Below, one piece after another: positions 1 to 12,105 of a DNA stretch of 64,000 nt. Within the stretch, counting starts at the first letter, position 1. Each line of letters starts with the position of its first letter. A model generated the notes under the pieces. That model saw only the letters and a program-made list of their open reading frames with translations, was not told the origin of the DNA and ran no database searches. Made by a program: the position numbers and the translations under genes. The DNA comes from Pseudoips prasinana (Eukaryota > Arthropoda > Insecta > Lepidoptera > Nolidae): NCBI GenBank assembly GCA_951640165.1, contig OX621238.1:22840001-22904000 (forward strand), read 5' to 3'.

Positions 1-515
1 GGTTATACCGGGTTAATGAAGATGGACTGAATATTTACAAAATGTTCTGTTCCGTTTTAGTGGAATCATAAGAAAGCATGGCGCGCGGCATCTTTTTTCT
101 CATTTAAATATCTAATTTAAGCCATCTGCGCGGAACATATTATAGTGCACAAGTGTGTGCGCAGTTACCAGTATGCATACAAGACAATTATTACTACTTA
201 TATTTACGTTTTGTCCTTTCTGTTGCGTTAATGCTACTTAAATTATATATAACAGTTGATTCCTACAAGACATATTAGACTAGAAGTCGGTTAATAAGTA
301 TACTCATTGCTTACCTGTACCTCCCTTATGAATTCCTTTGTATGACGTCATACAAAGCAAAATTCGTAAGGTAGATTCATGGTCTAACTTTATGAATTCC
401 GTTGTATGACGTACAATTTTTATGCAATTGACTCTGTAGGTTAATGTAAATCGTAGTCTATGACGCTTTCAACATAAATGCCATCAATCACTTGCTGATC
501 CCTCCCCTCTTTCTG
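1..515. other. AT-rich intergenic DNA, no gene seen
   Basis: No convincing ORF or RNA gene. The stretch holds a short palindrome (336-357) and a nearby degenerate repeat of the same sequence around 388-412. Confidence 0.6.
336..357. repeat. 22-bp perfect palindrome centred on TGACGTCA
   Basis: The sequence is a perfect inverted repeat whose centre is TATGACGTCATA. The eight central bases equal the CRE/ATF consensus, and a second half (TTGTATGACGTACAA) lies about 55 bp downstream. The match is visible; a regulatory role is only a possibility because no gene is recognised nearby. Confidence 0.5.
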
Positions 516-519
516 GTAT

Positions 520-690
520 AAGGGTCAGCTGTATGCTGTCTCTTAAAGCCGGCAACGCACCCGCGACTCCTTTGGTGTTGCGAGTGTCTATGGGGGGCGG
601 TGATCACTTACCATCAGTTGACCCACTTGCTGTAATGTTGCTCTTTCCTGTAGCGTTTTCTGTAAAATGACGGCCTTAAGTTAAGCTGTT
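520..690 (+). mobile_element. LINE 3'-end fragment (common lepidopteran repeat)
   Basis: Contains 'gccggcaacgcacccgcg' followed by 'gtgtctatggggggcgg' and 'cttaccatcag', the characteristic 3' tail of a LINE family very abundant in Lepidoptera. Related fragments occur at 22545-22720 (+) and 60845-61095 (-). 5' truncated and non-coding. Confidence 0.6.
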
Positions 691-699
691 CATAAAGAA

Positions 700-1104
700 A
701 AACACGCTATGCTCTATTTGTAATCTTTTCACTTCGAATCAATTACATATTATAAGAATAATAATGAGATGGAGTATTGGCCATGAGTTATCAACCTTAT
801 ATAGGTTAATAATCAGGGTTTCTCATAAAATTTTAGATAACTTTCGATATTTGATTCTTTTGGGACCGTGGGTCCAGTAGGGTCGGTTGAATCATAAAGG
901 ATTAGGCAGACTATAGAAAATATTATATTGGTAGTATAGATAAGTACTTAGTTATCGAGGTCGCCTCACGGTTTTGTTATGAAGTAATATTATCTTCAGC
1001 TCTGATGAAAATTCACAAGTCACATTATACTTATATATTGTTAATTAGATTAAGTAGATAGATTAGATTAAGTACATAGTATTGTCAATAATTTGTAATT
1101 ATCA
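700..1104. other. AT-rich DNA, nothing recognised
   Basis: No ORF, RNA gene or repeat that I can support. Confidence 0.5.
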
Positions 1105-1285
1105 CCAAGATGTGACCCAGAGGTGGGAGCCTGGTGATCTGTAACACAGGTCTTACCTACTATAGACGCCAGTTTCTCACAAAGGTATGATAAGTTATTC
1201 TCTGTATTTCTTTACATAATACTCGAATGTACACCAAACCTTTGTGAACGAGATAAATAAATACATTATTATTATTATTAATAAC
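1105..1285 (+). mobile_element. LINE/SINE 3' tail with (ATT)n
   Basis: Ends in an AATAAA-type signal and an ATTATTATT tail. The stretch 'ctgtaacacaggtcttacc' resembles 35930-36080 and, more loosely, 5036-5215, which also end in ATT repeats. I infer 3' UTRs of a non-LTR retrotransposon group; the autonomous family cannot be named from this. Confidence 0.4.
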
Positions 1286-1289
1286 TTGA

Positions 1290-2605
1290 TTACGCAGGAT
1301 CGATTAGAGGTTTAATTATTTGGTACGGCCCATATATTTGTTTCGTTTCCGTGAATTGTACGTTCGTAAAGTACATCGTGATACAAGGATTTATTAGACA
1401 AATACGGGTTTTTTAGATGATGTTTGAAGAGTTTTTTTCGATGAAAGAATACGGATTTGACCAGACAGGCATTCAATAGCTCCATGTATCATGTAAATAT
1501 AGGTCATTGTTTTTAAATTAAATAATACATCAAATAAATCACTGATTCGCCGGGAGATACGGCATACGGCAATTCATGAATACACAGGCTTAAATACGCA
1601 GAACAACTATATATTAGCCACGCAAATGGTTGTCATGAAAAACGTGAGCCGAGGTAATTGTGGGGTGTAAAATACTTTAAGACGACGCAATGAAGATTTA
1701 AGTAGTACTTAATTCAATTTCTCAGAAATAATAATACATTCGAAGCTGTATTTAATTGTTTTATTTTTCGGATCTATATTATTCTTTTGGTTATGGCTTG
1801 ATCGCGTATTTTTGTCCATTAATGCAGTCGTGCAGTCAAGTCTTAAAATGTAATTGAAATTTGATAGTTTGCAGTATGTAGGAAGATGACGGTGAATCAC
1901 AGAGCATGAATCTGAACAGAGAGTGCACGAGTGTTTGTGTACACACTAGTAAACATTGTGGACACAAATTATGTAAGATACTTCGTTTGTGTTCATCTCG
2001 GTTTCGCCTAAATCATGTGCTGTATAATTGCGCTTTCCTTTGAAATACATGACATATAGAGATACCATAGTGAAATAAACCTCGATCGTTTCTTCTGTTC
2101 CCGTCTCGGGACACCGTCGTCTTAGTAACGTCTTCAACGATCCACATATCGAGTTTTACCACTTACTTAGAACAAGTCAAATCTATTAGAAACAGACGAC
2201 AGAAGTTTCAAAAATTCGGCACAGTTAAATGCAAATCGTTAATGTAGGTATATTATAAACATAAAAGTTCTTGAGTTCCATAAACATTAGTTTTGTCTGT
2301 AACCGATGCCTAAGGTAAAAGAACGATGAATCTTCGTTTAACGCAGACGTGTGGGTGTTTGAACAACGTTCTAAAGCTCATTCAATCAAAAGTGAGGTCA
2401 GGTATAACCGAGAGCTCCATCAACATAATAACTACAAAAACTGTTTACATTTCCAGCGTGAAACTCTTCTAAATAAAAAATGTACCTATCACTTTATTTG
2501 ACTGATAAATTGGTTTTATCTTGATAAAAAATAGAAAATATATTGCTACAATTTTAGATAAAAAATAACAGCTACGTAGCAATATAATTTAGTAGGATGG
2601 AAAGA
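1290..2605. other. AT-rich DNA, no supported gene
   Basis: Two 63-codon minus-strand frames (1709-1900 and 1946-2137) are present but have no recognisable domain or repeat identity and are what chance gives at this base composition. Confidence 0.5.
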
Positions 2606-2610
2606 AGATT

Positions 2611-2785
2611 CATCATCATCATCTCAGCCGAAAGACGTCCACTGCTGGACAAAGGCCTCCCCTAAAGATTTCAAGAATTACATTATGCGTCCAGCGACCC
2701 TCACAAGATCATTAATCTATCTTGTTGGGGACCTACCCACGCGTCTTCAGGTTCGTGGTCACCACTCGAGAACCTCTTTGCCCCA
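2611..2785 (-). mobile_element. RTE LINE 3'-end fragment
   Basis: Read on the minus strand the end is 'gtggacgtctttcggctga' followed by a (GAT)n tail, the 3' terminus of lepidopteran RTE elements. Upstream the fragment retains pieces of the RT C-terminal tail (GRP..RW.DDL..IAG type sequence) in decayed form. Related fragments lie at 11265-11420 and 56931-57113. Confidence 0.65.
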
Positions 2786-2814
2786 TCGGCCGTCAGTTTT
2801 ACCACTTCAGCTGC

Positions 2815-2965
2815 CTGTTGGTCTAGTAACCCAGAGGTCGTAAATTTGAACCCCAACCAAGACAAATCTTTGTGTGACAAACACAATTATATGTTCTGTG
2901 TCTGGATGTGATTTATCTTTAATTTATTTAGGAATATATAAGTTTGTTTATCAGTTGTCTGCTTG
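2815..2965 (+). mobile_element. tRNA-derived SINE-like repeat, degraded
   Basis: A B-box-like 'aaatttgaacccc' is followed by 'tgttctgtgtctggatgtg', a body shared with 15590-15700 and 21300-21490 ('tgttctgagtctggatgta' type). Assignment as a SINE is from the B-box-like site and the repeated body. Confidence 0.45.
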
Positions 2966-2969
2966 ACAT

Positions 2970-3725
2970 AGTACCTACAGGCTGTGCCTGATTAAGGACC
3001 AGATAGCAGTGCGTTAATTGTCCCAAGATATTTATTTTACTTAACCTGGCAATTCTTCCAGCTTTGTCGGTTACTTTGGTTCGTTTGTAGATTTCGGCAT
3101 TTCTGATTCGTTCTCGCTTGGAAACGCAGGGTTAAAGAGATTGGTGTTATACTATTAGATGAGAAATTCTTGCTGTTTTGAACATCATACATCCGACTTC
3201 AACTTATCTTGTTGACAATTGGCCAGATTAACAATTACATGAGTCTTTTACGGGTTCTGAAACTAAATATATTCTCGATAAAGAGTAAATTTTAAAATAG
3301 GTTCATAAATAAACGATAAAAACCCGTAACATACTTACAAAGAAAAGCATACAGACACATTGATATCCTCTTTCGTTTGAAATCGGTTATTTAATCCTGG
3401 ATTTAATATATTAAACACCATTTAAAAAGTTGATAATAATAACAAAAAAAAATCAAAGAAGCGTTTGACAATTTTACCAACTACTAGTTTGTTTTTCTTC
3501 TACTATAATTTTATACCACAGTTTATAGGTAGGTTTTTGTAAAACCGTTTATGTCCGTTCTAGGGAAAAATGAAATCCCAGTATTGCGAAAATCTTGGGT
3601 AGGTATCAAACACTAAACTCGTGGGTGCCGAGGTAGGAGCTAGATGATTACCTTAAACATTGGGCTACACATGCAGTCAAAGTAATATAATTAAAAAGCA
3701 CTATTATAAATTATGTTTTCATTAT
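2970..3725. other. AT-rich DNA, nothing recognised
   Basis: No supported ORF or repeat. Confidence 0.5.
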
Positions 3726-3729
3726 ATCA

Positions 3730-3941
3730 GGTCAGCCAAATTATGACAAAAGCCTCCCCAAAGAATAAGGGATATGCCATAACCACCACGCGTGGCAGAC
3801 GGGTTGACAATCGTAGTTTGATGGTCATAGTTTACAGAAAACAGTGCTGCCCGATCGCCCGGTAGTCATTCCCTCGAGACGATTTGTACGCCCTCCACGG
3901 CATGAAATGGGGTGATGATATTCTTCGCCGTCAGCACACAG
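3730..3941 (-). mobile_element. Short RTE-derived non-autonomous element
   Basis: Minus-strand reading starts with the RTE 5' end ('ctgtgtgctgacggcgaag') and ends at the RTE 3' end ('ggctgacctgat'). The middle, with 'ctgccacgcgtggtggtta', is shared with 56225-56484 and 63004-63237. The 5' part matches the 5' ends of the long RTE copies at 45.1 and 51.5 kb. This is therefore an RTE with the coding region deleted, or a SINE using RTE ends. Confidence 0.65.
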
Positions 3942-4029
3942 TAAAGATATAATATTATATTAAGTATTAATTCTGAATGACAAACACTAATCTCAATATT
4001 TACGTGGTATATGTAGAGTTAATTTTGAC

Positions 4030-4345
4030 TGTCTCGTTGATCTAGGGGTAGCGTATTCAACCGGGGATAATGGGGTACTCTGTTTCAATCCCGGGTCGGG
4101 GCAAATAGGATTTTCGGAATTTTTCTGTTCAGAAAATATCTCAGATTCCTTAGTCCCGAAGTCTGAGAGTTGGCGGTATAAAAACCACGTCCCTCGGGGA
4201 GCACGTCGGCCCTTTACCTGACCTCTTTCCGTTCATGGTGCTAGTCGTCCTATCGGATCATGAGAGTGATGGAATAGAAAGTGCCCCTGTGTTTGCGCAC
4301 ACACTTGAGCATTATAATATGTCCGGCACAGATCGCTAGTCTGAT
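4030..4345 (+). mobile_element. tRNA-derived SINE, near full length
   Basis: Begins with an A-box-like 'tgatctaggggtagcgt' and a B-box-like 'gtttcaatcccgggtcgg', spaced as in a tRNA-type pol III promoter, followed by a SINE body ('cctgacctctttccgt', 'gcccctgtgtttgcgcacac', 'atatgtccggcacagat'). The body recurs at 23925-24125 and 62033-62352. It is not a tRNA gene: no cloverleaf 3' half follows the B box. Confidence 0.7.
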
Positions 4346-4349
4346 CGCT

Positions 4350-5035
4350 AGATTGACATTATTATATGGTTCATAATGTATAGATAACTTGTAATATATA
4401 TTACAGACATATTCTGACTAACCGCAGGCGCTTTTTAAAGTTTATAAAAATTAAAAACATTTTCATAATATTTTGTTCTCTGCTTATAAATAATAACTAA
4501 TCAGTTAAAATATTTCCAGAATCTCATTTAACCACACGAGGAAATCTCATATTTTCATAAGCACTTTCCTACTAGTTTTTCTGAACAATTGTTGTCCAAA
4601 ATTATTTAAAACGGAATATACACACGACATGTTTTATGATTGCAATTCATAGTTTATAAACATTTAAAACTACCTGTTAGTTTGAAACTAAGCCTTTAAT
4701 AGTTTATTTATTCGTCATAAATACATTCTGTTCTCAAATAGTTGTATAACTTTATTTGCAATGCAAACTGGAAATTTAAATCCAAATGTTTTTCTTGCAA
4801 TTATTTTCAAATAGAAAATAGAATAGCAAAATTTCAGACATCTTTAAAATGAGTTGTATAAATTTAAGTGCAGGTGGGAATTTAACCCACGGACCAGGGG
4901 GTATCTGGCCCCGCACCGTGGTGTTTAAACTCGAATGTATACAAACCATCGCCTTAATAATCTAATTTAGTATCTAAGTAACTGTAAACTAATATCTAAT
5001 AAACATCTGAACTATTATTGTTACTGTTCATACCA
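4350..5035. other. AT-rich DNA, no supported gene
   Basis: Contains only a short tRNA-like scrap around 4870-4925 ('ggaatttaacccacggacc') too degraded to classify. Confidence 0.45.
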
Positions 5036-5215
5036 ATGGGAAACGGACTGTTGTTCCTTACTACAGGTTAGTAATTAACCTATCAAGGATAACAGAACTA
5101 CCCCCACAAGATTGGATAAAAAAATAGTTGTAAGAACTGTCATGTGTAACTATTAGTTGTAACTACAATCACTTTTTATGCAAATAAAGATATTATTATA
5201 TTATTATTTTTTATT
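5036..5215 (+). mobile_element. Probable LINE 3' tail with (ATT)n
   Basis: Ends 'gcaaataaagatattatt' with ATT-rich tail, resembling the tails at 1105-1285 and 35930-36080. Low confidence because the body is diverged. Confidence 0.3.
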
Positions 5216-5865
5216 TAACGCAATGAAGACGCTTTTAACGCCATCTTACCGAAACCAACACGTTCAACACGGCTGGAATGTAGGTGTTATCCATCGGCGT
5301 TCTTTTCTAGAATCATGACCAACTGATTTGCTCATGTGAAAGATCATATCATATTGAAAACATCTTGCAGACTATTAATTTTAGTTTTATAGCTTTATTC
5401 GCAATGCAAAACTTAAATCTAATTTCAAAAATGGGAAACCATAAACCTATAAGATTATTAAATATTTATAAATATTTCTTATTACGAAAAAAAAACGTTC
5501 TGTCTAGTGACTAGAAAGTCGTAGTTTATATTCTTTGATAAAGCTTTAATTTGCAAGATAAGATTTGAGCGAGGATCACTCGGCGTGCGAATTAACTCGG
5601 TGAGCCTATTATGACCGACGCTCAAGACGCTACCCCGAGGAAACAACCGTGATCTCTCCTCTATATATTGTTTTATTGCTTCCCGTGTGTATATAATTCG
5701 CTTATTACCTGGGATTTTATGTAAGGAAAAAATGGCCGTAACAAATATTTTAACGTGCTGTATTTAGAAAACTAATAATATCTCAATCAATCAATCAATA
5801 TATAAATTATATGTATGATAGTGTAAGTTTCATATTAAACGTGTGAACTTTTATGATTTAGGATG
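5216..5865. other. AT-rich DNA, nothing recognised
   Basis: No supported ORF, RNA gene or repeat. Confidence 0.5.
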
Positions 5866-6005
5866 TGTATTACGCCAGCACATCAAGCTACCCCAATCTG
5901 TCAAATTTCCCCAATTGAAAGTGAACCTTATGCTATTGTGATAAAGTTGAAAATTTATTATTTTACTGACAAATTGGTGTAGCTGGATGTGCTGGCGTCT
6001 GTACA
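5866..6005 (+). mobile_element. MITE family A, copy 1 (140 bp)
   Basis: Terminal inverted repeats of the type GCCAGCACATC..AGCTAC face each other: left 'tgtattacgccagcacat', right 'gatgtgctggcgtctgtac'. The interior 'gaaagtgaaccttatg' is shared with copies at 61218-61360 (opposite orientation) and 62702-62832. No coding capacity, so it would depend on a transposase supplied elsewhere. The superfamily is unknown; the target-site duplication is not clear. Confidence 0.75.
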
Positions 6006-8000
6006 GTAAAACAAATGAATACACAGTTCATCCATTTTTATTGAACTTTAGTAATGTAACTTTAAAACATTCCTTTGTTTCGATGAACAAAACCTAACAT
6101 GCTACAAAATTTAATAAACGGCGCTTATATCCTATTAGTTATTATTAGCGTTTTACGCTGCACATCCATGATTTTTGCTTTTGCTTTTAGATATCGCTCT
6201 CTTAATTATTATCTAAAAATAACCTTATTATATTTGAGTACACTATATATTACTTGTACTCTAATAGGTTACTGAAACCATAGAAATCTGAAATATCACA
6301 ATATGTGTTGTGTGGGTAGTTGGAATTCCCAGTATTTGAAACTGTAATATTCCAACTGCGATACAATAGAGGTCCCAATGGCTACGATCTGGTGAACACC
6401 AAAAGTTGGCGTGTTCACTCATTATTCTCGATTCAGTCTCCTCGAGGGATTCAGGAGTGCGGGAACTTTTCCTTAACTCGTTGTCTCATTATGGTAATCT
6501 CCTGAGGGATAGCGCTCATTATTATTGCTCATTGACCGCGACGTTGTAGCTCAGAATATATAACAGTATCTACCTATTACAAGTTACAGGAGATAAATTC
6601 TCTTAGAAACCGTGCATAAAAGAGCCGAAACAAAAATCGCATCATATTACAATTGGTTTAGAGATTGAGAAAAGGAAAATAGTTGATTTTGAACTTTCAA
6701 GTCTCGTTTAGTATTTTCATTTTATTATAATCTAAAAAAAGCCGACTACGCACGTTATTTACAAAACCGCTTCATACAGTTTGTTGGTTAAGTTGGACGA
6801 CACGGGTTTGGCTACGCCATCCGTTGCCAGGCTGCACGACCTTTGTGCTTCATACAAGGAACATTGCAGGCAACTTGTGGTATTCAACAAAGCCTAGCCT
6901 CGAACGTTCGACCGGATAGCGTATGTTTTCAAGCTAAACCATGTTTGTTTTTACATTTCAAACACTCTACACGTACTCAAAATTAAACGCTTGACTACTC
7001 TTGCTAGCGTAAGATTGAGCAGGGATTAGAAATTACTTTCCATTGTGTCTCTTCACAAAAGGGATAAAAAATATTTGATATTCATGAATTTTATTGAAGA
7101 TTGAAAAACTTTGGAAATTGAAATTATTGTTTAGTTTATGCAAGCAGATTAAAATGAATAAACTCTTGAGTGCATTATTTCTTAAATCTATTTTGAAGAC
7201 GAAAGTTAATTCTTATAGCTTTATCTTATTTAAAATATGTTTTCTGTAAGTATGAGTAATAATAATATAACGGGTATAGTATAAAATTCGGTTATTACAT
7301 TTTGCTAGCAATGTAGATGTAGTCAGTCATAATTGCGTATAGAAAGAAGTTAAGAAGGTTCCACAACAAAATAAAGGGCATGGTAAGTTAAAATGGTCAC
7401 TGTTTCAATCCCACAGAAGCAAAGTAGTCACACCAGGTGTGGTTAGGTGGAACGGTAACCTAACACAGAACGAAAATAATATAGTAACCAACAATGACTT
7501 ACCGCACCCATTTATAGCCTATAAGCTACAGTCTAAATCTAGGTGTTACCGCGTTTTGGGTTTTAGCCGTAACGTATACATAAATCAGATAAAATCTTTT
7601 TTGATTTAAGTATACGCGTGGGTGAATATGTTTGCGGCTCGACTAAGTAATAATACAAAAGAAAACTCATGGAAAAAAGGACAGACGCGGTATATACGGT
7701 CAGTTAAGCTTTAGGAAGCTATTGATTTTTATTATCAGAAGAAAAGTCAAAAGGGATGTTTACCTCATCGCCTCAAACATTTCTGTTCGTTATTTACAGA
7801 TGATACCCAGGAGATAAGTCGGATTTGTTTTGGCGAAATCGGATGATAGTGAGCAGATAATTATATATACCAACAAAATTCACAAAATAATATCAACATT
7901 ATATTTTGTTTAATCTCGATGAAATCTTAATAACATGTAGTTTAACGGAAATTTATTTTGATAGGCATTCTTACGGCAGCTTTAACATAAATTTATCAAA
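6006..8000. other. AT-rich intergenic DNA, no supported gene
   Basis: Two kilobases without recognisable coding sequence. A 61-codon frame at 6320-6505 has no identifiable domain. I see no known repeat that I can name. Confidence 0.5.
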
Positions 8001-8316
8001 TTACTAGCGGTGCCCCGCGGTTTCACCCGCGTTAAATTTTATGAACTGTAACCTATGTGTTATTAGGATATAAATATAACCTATATTATTACATCCATTT
8101 CAGGACCAAATATGTTAATACGTTACATCTTACATGCAATTTCATTGTTATATGTATACGCATGTTTATGCAGATAAATTACTTACTTACTATTACTGTT
8201 ATTAAAGTTTCATCAAAATCCGTTCCGCATTTTTTGCGTGAAAGACTAACAAACATCCATACATCTATTAGATACCTCCATACTCACAATCCTTCACATT
8301 TATATTATAAGTAGGA
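8001..8316 (-). mobile_element. Helitron-like non-autonomous element
   Basis: On the minus strand it runs from 'ataatataaatgtgaag', through 'gtttgttagtctttcacgc', to 'gcggggcaccgctagtaa', the 5' body and CTAG-type 3' end of the Lep1-like Helitrons common in Lepidoptera. Related copies are at 12106-12263 and 14086-14260. No Rep/helicase coding sequence. Confidence 0.65.
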
Positions 8317-8417
8317 CCGATTGAACTTGGAAGGAAAAGTGAATTAGTCTATGAGGACATAGTGTACAAAAATGAAAGTTATTTAAAACTACGTATCATT
8401 ATTCACGTTTTCCAAAT

Positions 8418-8700
8418 GTGGATGACACCTGGATGAATGGTCATCTACCACCGTGCGTTTCACAAGAAATAATGCCGCGCACTACCGTTTTGTGGAATCA
8501 ATTAGCTGCGGAGGTATTTCCGATTCGGTATGACATGGCAACCTTCCGATCCGGTTTGAGCCGCAAGTGCGTGCCGGCCTCAAAGAAAAGAATAGGCTTG
8601 CTTCAATACACAATTCTCAACTATTGAGTACTGAAACGAGCCTATGCGCTTTATATTTATAAGCTTTTTTTATCCTATTTTATAAAAAAATTGCTGCCTG
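8418..8700 (+). pseudogene. LINE ORF2 C-terminal remnant
   Basis: An open stretch (8418-8627) reads PRTTVLWNQLAAEVFP, matching the C-terminal motif 'PRTxxxWNxLPxxVFP' seen at the end of CR1/Jockey-type ORF2 proteins. The sequence 'gcggaggtatttccgat' recurs at 22548, confirming a dispersed repeat. The 'ATG' is not a native start; everything upstream in the element is missing. No enzyme activity is expected. Confidence 0.6.
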
Positions 8701-10339
8701 GTGTCTGAACATTACTAAGAAACATAATCTCGCATCAAAATCACACATTTATGGAGAGTCATATCGTTGTTGGGGAAACGTAATCTATTAATTTGTATAC
8801 CCAACAATCAAACGATACAATGAGTTACCTTATGTCAATGACGGGCACGGCCGGTTAGACTCAATCAACAAAGAAACTAACAGCCATAAAGTCGATAGAG
8901 AGATAATACAAAGCAAAACCATCCATAAGCACAGAACAACATTTAGGAAAATGAATATTTCCTTTGAGTTACTATCTCGTATCATTAAAGAAGACCTTAA
9001 GCTTATGGATTACCGATAAAAATTGGCCTATCTTTATTCTCTATCTTTAACTTATGAGAAGCATATATTTATATATATGCTTCTCATAAGTCCCCTTTTA
9101 GCCGTTTTATCTGCTTTTTATTTGTGGTTGTGTTTAATAACCAGCTAATGTTGTAATACTGAAGATTGAGGCTGATTATAGAATTTATATCTTTTTTAAG
9201 GTAAAACGCATCGTGTTCTGTTTGAAGTTCATCAATGTATTGGCATTTTAGAATATACCACTACGTACTTCAAGTCTGATTTCCTTTTCAAGTGAATATT
9301 TTAGTCTAGACGTAAAATACAGGGAGAAAAAGGAGGATCACGTTTATATAGGGAAATGGCAGCTAGAAATAGCTCTTAATTGACTCCACTAAATATTAGA
9401 TAAATGTGTTCAATGTGAAATGGTGGCTAAAATTCCAGTATCTAAGATTGAAATCAAACAAAGAGACCTACTTCACTTAGTGGATCAATCTATCTAATGA
9501 GCCCCTTCAAAGTCAATTTCGGCGAAGGTACAGTCAACACCGCAGCAGTGATTAAAGAAAAAAAGACAATGTTGTATAAGATAATAAGAATATAAACGTT
9601 CAAAAGGTGTCAATTTATATTTTTGATTATTTTATGATATAAGAAAATAGTTGGCTGTCTTGATTACTATTAACTTTTGATTTTAAGAACGGCTTTATTA
9701 AGTAGATAAATAGTAGGAAAGCTTTATGTACATGGTGTAAAAAAATGCCTATAACATATCTTTCATCGCATGCGGTGCGAAAACTATTGATGATAGAACA
9801 AAAAAATGTTCCACAATATTAAAGAACATATAAATATCTACAAAAATGTCGCGATAGCATGTGTCTATATAACGTAAGCCACTATAACAAATTTTTAACA
9901 TTTTAAAATTAAATAGAAATTCCGACCAAAATCAGACCAAGTTATTTATACCTTAGCCTTATTCCTTACCTAAATAAATGATTTCTCAAGCAAGGCTGTT
10001 TAAATACCTGTAAATTAATTTTAGTTTATTTAAATTGGACATTCCATTCGAAAGATATTACGAGTTTCATAAAATTGATATAAAATTAATTCGCCGCTAC
10101 GTCGCCGCCACTGTAACGCGACGGAGTGCCGCGGCCGGGTGGAAATCCTGGTATAAAAAATGACGCGGCATTGGGAAGAGTGTACAGAGTTCATCCTGAG
10201 TGTTTTTTTCCTCAGGGTACTACTTCACCATGTACGAGGCCCAACATCATTCCAGAACTTAAAAACAGTTGACGGAGTTACTTAAGAAACTTACCAAGCC
10301 GCTTGCCGAGATAGAGGTTTACGTTATGCCAAAATGTTT
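8701..10339. other. AT-rich DNA; one palindrome, no gene
   Basis: Contains the palindrome at 9050-9091. GC rises locally around 10085-10300, just before the Helitron-like end, but I cannot assign that segment. Confidence 0.5.
9050..9091. repeat. 42-bp palindrome
   Basis: Two perfect 19-bp arms (acttatgagaagcatatat and its complement) separated by four bases. One of nine unrelated palindromes in the window. Confidence 0.8.
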
Positions 10340-10382
10340 AAAAAATAAATGTCCACCCGTGCGAAGCCGGGACGGGCCGCTA
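10340..10382 (+). mobile_element. Helitron-like 3' terminus
   Basis: The sequence 'gcgaagccgggacgggcc' followed by GCTAG resembles the 3' end of lepidopteran Helitrons (GC-rich hairpin then CTAG). The rest of the element was not delimited. Confidence 0.45.
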
Positions 10383-10389
10383 GGAATTA

Positions 10390-11260
10390 TAAATGGTGTT
10401 TCCTTAGTCGTATAAAAGCTTTGAAGATGTTAACTAATGTTATCTTATATTGATATAGCGTAAAAATGCAAGCATTATATTTGATCATTAAAACAACAAT
10501 CATCAACATCAACCGAAAATGTTTCAAAATCTGAAACTTATCCATGTTTTAAGCGGAAAACAACTGAGGACTAATTTATATCATAAATCCATCGCATAGT
10601 TTAAGGTTTTAATATCAATTACAGAAGCGGCAAAAATGTCTTATACAATTTACCTTTCCTCACACATATCAAATCCATGATCCCAGCATATTATCGGCTT
10701 ATATCAAGATCTTCACTTTTACGCAACAATAATTCGTGATTTTTCCGCGGTAGATAATAGCTAGAAATTTGTTTTGTTATTATTTTATTGCAATTTTAAT
10801 ATTTAGTTATTATTTTATAGTTTTTATATTTTTTAGTTATTATTTTATTAAAATTTTATTCGCAATATTTTTTTTGCAATGTATAGAGGACTTAATTCTT
10901 AGCATTCCATGGATTCACTGTGCGGAAACCGGGTCCATTACGTGGTAGAGGAGGGAACACTCTGCAGAGTCTGACACTTGCGACTCAACTAGGTTTAAGG
11001 GAGCCCTCTGTTATGCACCAACGCTCGCATTCTCTGTCTCTCAGTGTTCCTCCCTCTTCCTAGCCAAATTTGGTAAGATCCTAACAATGCCGCTTTGGAT
11101 ACTCGTCCTAATATAGAACTTACGGAAGTTCTTGATAATCTATATATATAATAGTTATTATATATTCCATAAAGTCTCCGAAAGTTGTAACGAATAAAAT
11201 AATACACTTTTAAGTGCACTTACACCATAGAAACACATTTTAACGTATCTTATAAACTAG
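10390..11260. other. AT-rich DNA, nothing recognised
   Basis: The 74-codon frame at 10995-11219 (-) lacks any recognisable domain. Segment 10900-11120 is less AT-rich but unidentified. Confidence 0.45.
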
Positions 11261-11264
11261 ATGA

Positions 11265-11420
11265 CGAAGAATCGAATGACGCAGCGCTGGCAGGCCCCAT
11301 ACAAGATGGACCGACGATCTTGTGACGGTCTGGAAGGCGCTGGGTGCAGGTAGCGCAGGACCGGCAATTGTGGAGAGACCTTTGTTTAGCAGCGAACGTC
11401 TTTCGGCTGATATGATGATA
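11265..11420 (+). mobile_element. RTE LINE 3'-end fragment
   Basis: Contains 'ggcaggccccatacaagat' and 'gaccgacgatcttgtgac', equivalents of the GRP..RW.DDL region near the RTE stop codon, and ends 'cgtctttcggctgatatgat'. Same family as 2611-2785 and 56931-57113. The reading frame is decayed. Confidence 0.65.
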
Positions 11421-11708
11421 AGAAACAAATTGTACAATCTGCGGCAATTGCATTAAATGATCTTTCAGGCAGCCTTAAATATTATAAAAATGAAAACAGG
11501 AAGTCAGGTCGCATCAGATTTCTCGTTTCACTTATGTATGAATTATATCATCCCCAAACACTGCTGCTTAAAAACCAAAGCTCGTTATTTAATTTAAAAA
11601 GACACCGCAGTGTGCTAAACACATAATTATGTTTATTTATTCCCGGGTGTAGAAGTGCGGAAAGGTCTTGACTATGTTTGACTGTGGCGATTTATTTAAC
11701 GAGTAGCT

Positions 11709-11928
11709 TTATTTGTTTGCGACGCTGTTGGTCGTAGCAGCGTGCCCTTCTAATGCTACCCCATTAACTTCATGTCCAATATAAATTACTCTACTTTGAA
11801 CTTTATGACTTAGGCGGTAAGGACTATCTTGTGTGTCTGCGAGCTGTCTTTGTCTACGTCGTCGTCGTTGGTTAATTAATGACTTAATAGTGGCTTCGTC
11901 ATGTGTGCACGTCGGGTGATGTATAGTG
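11709..11928 (-). other. Coding-like stretch without start codon (candidate terminal exon)
   Basis: A minus-strand frame of about 72 codons is open between an upstream TAA and a TAA stop at 11709-11711. It contains a run of five arginines, then QRQLADTQDSPYRLSHK and later IYIGHEVNGVALEGH. It has no in-frame ATG, and an AATAAA lies about 15 bases past the stop. Codon composition looks less AT-driven than neighbouring frames. I do not recognise the protein; it could be a last exon, a transposon scrap or chance. No clear splice acceptor was found. Confidence 0.25.
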
Positions 11929-12105
11929 TTAACTTAAGTTTCTCCCACAACAGTCTACATTGGCGGAAATCGACTTAGTTTCTACGTCTAATTACCCTGA
12001 CAGATGGGAGCTCAAGAGTTATGGGCAATATAATAAGGACTCATCAAGACACAATGAAATCTAAAGCAGTGTAAATTGTTTTGTTTCTAGGATTGATTTT
12101 AATCA

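Noticed and set aside
4030..4100. Functional tRNA gene
   Set aside because: A- and B-box-like sites are present, but no acceptor stem or cloverleaf can be drawn, and the sequence continues into a SINE body repeated elsewhere.
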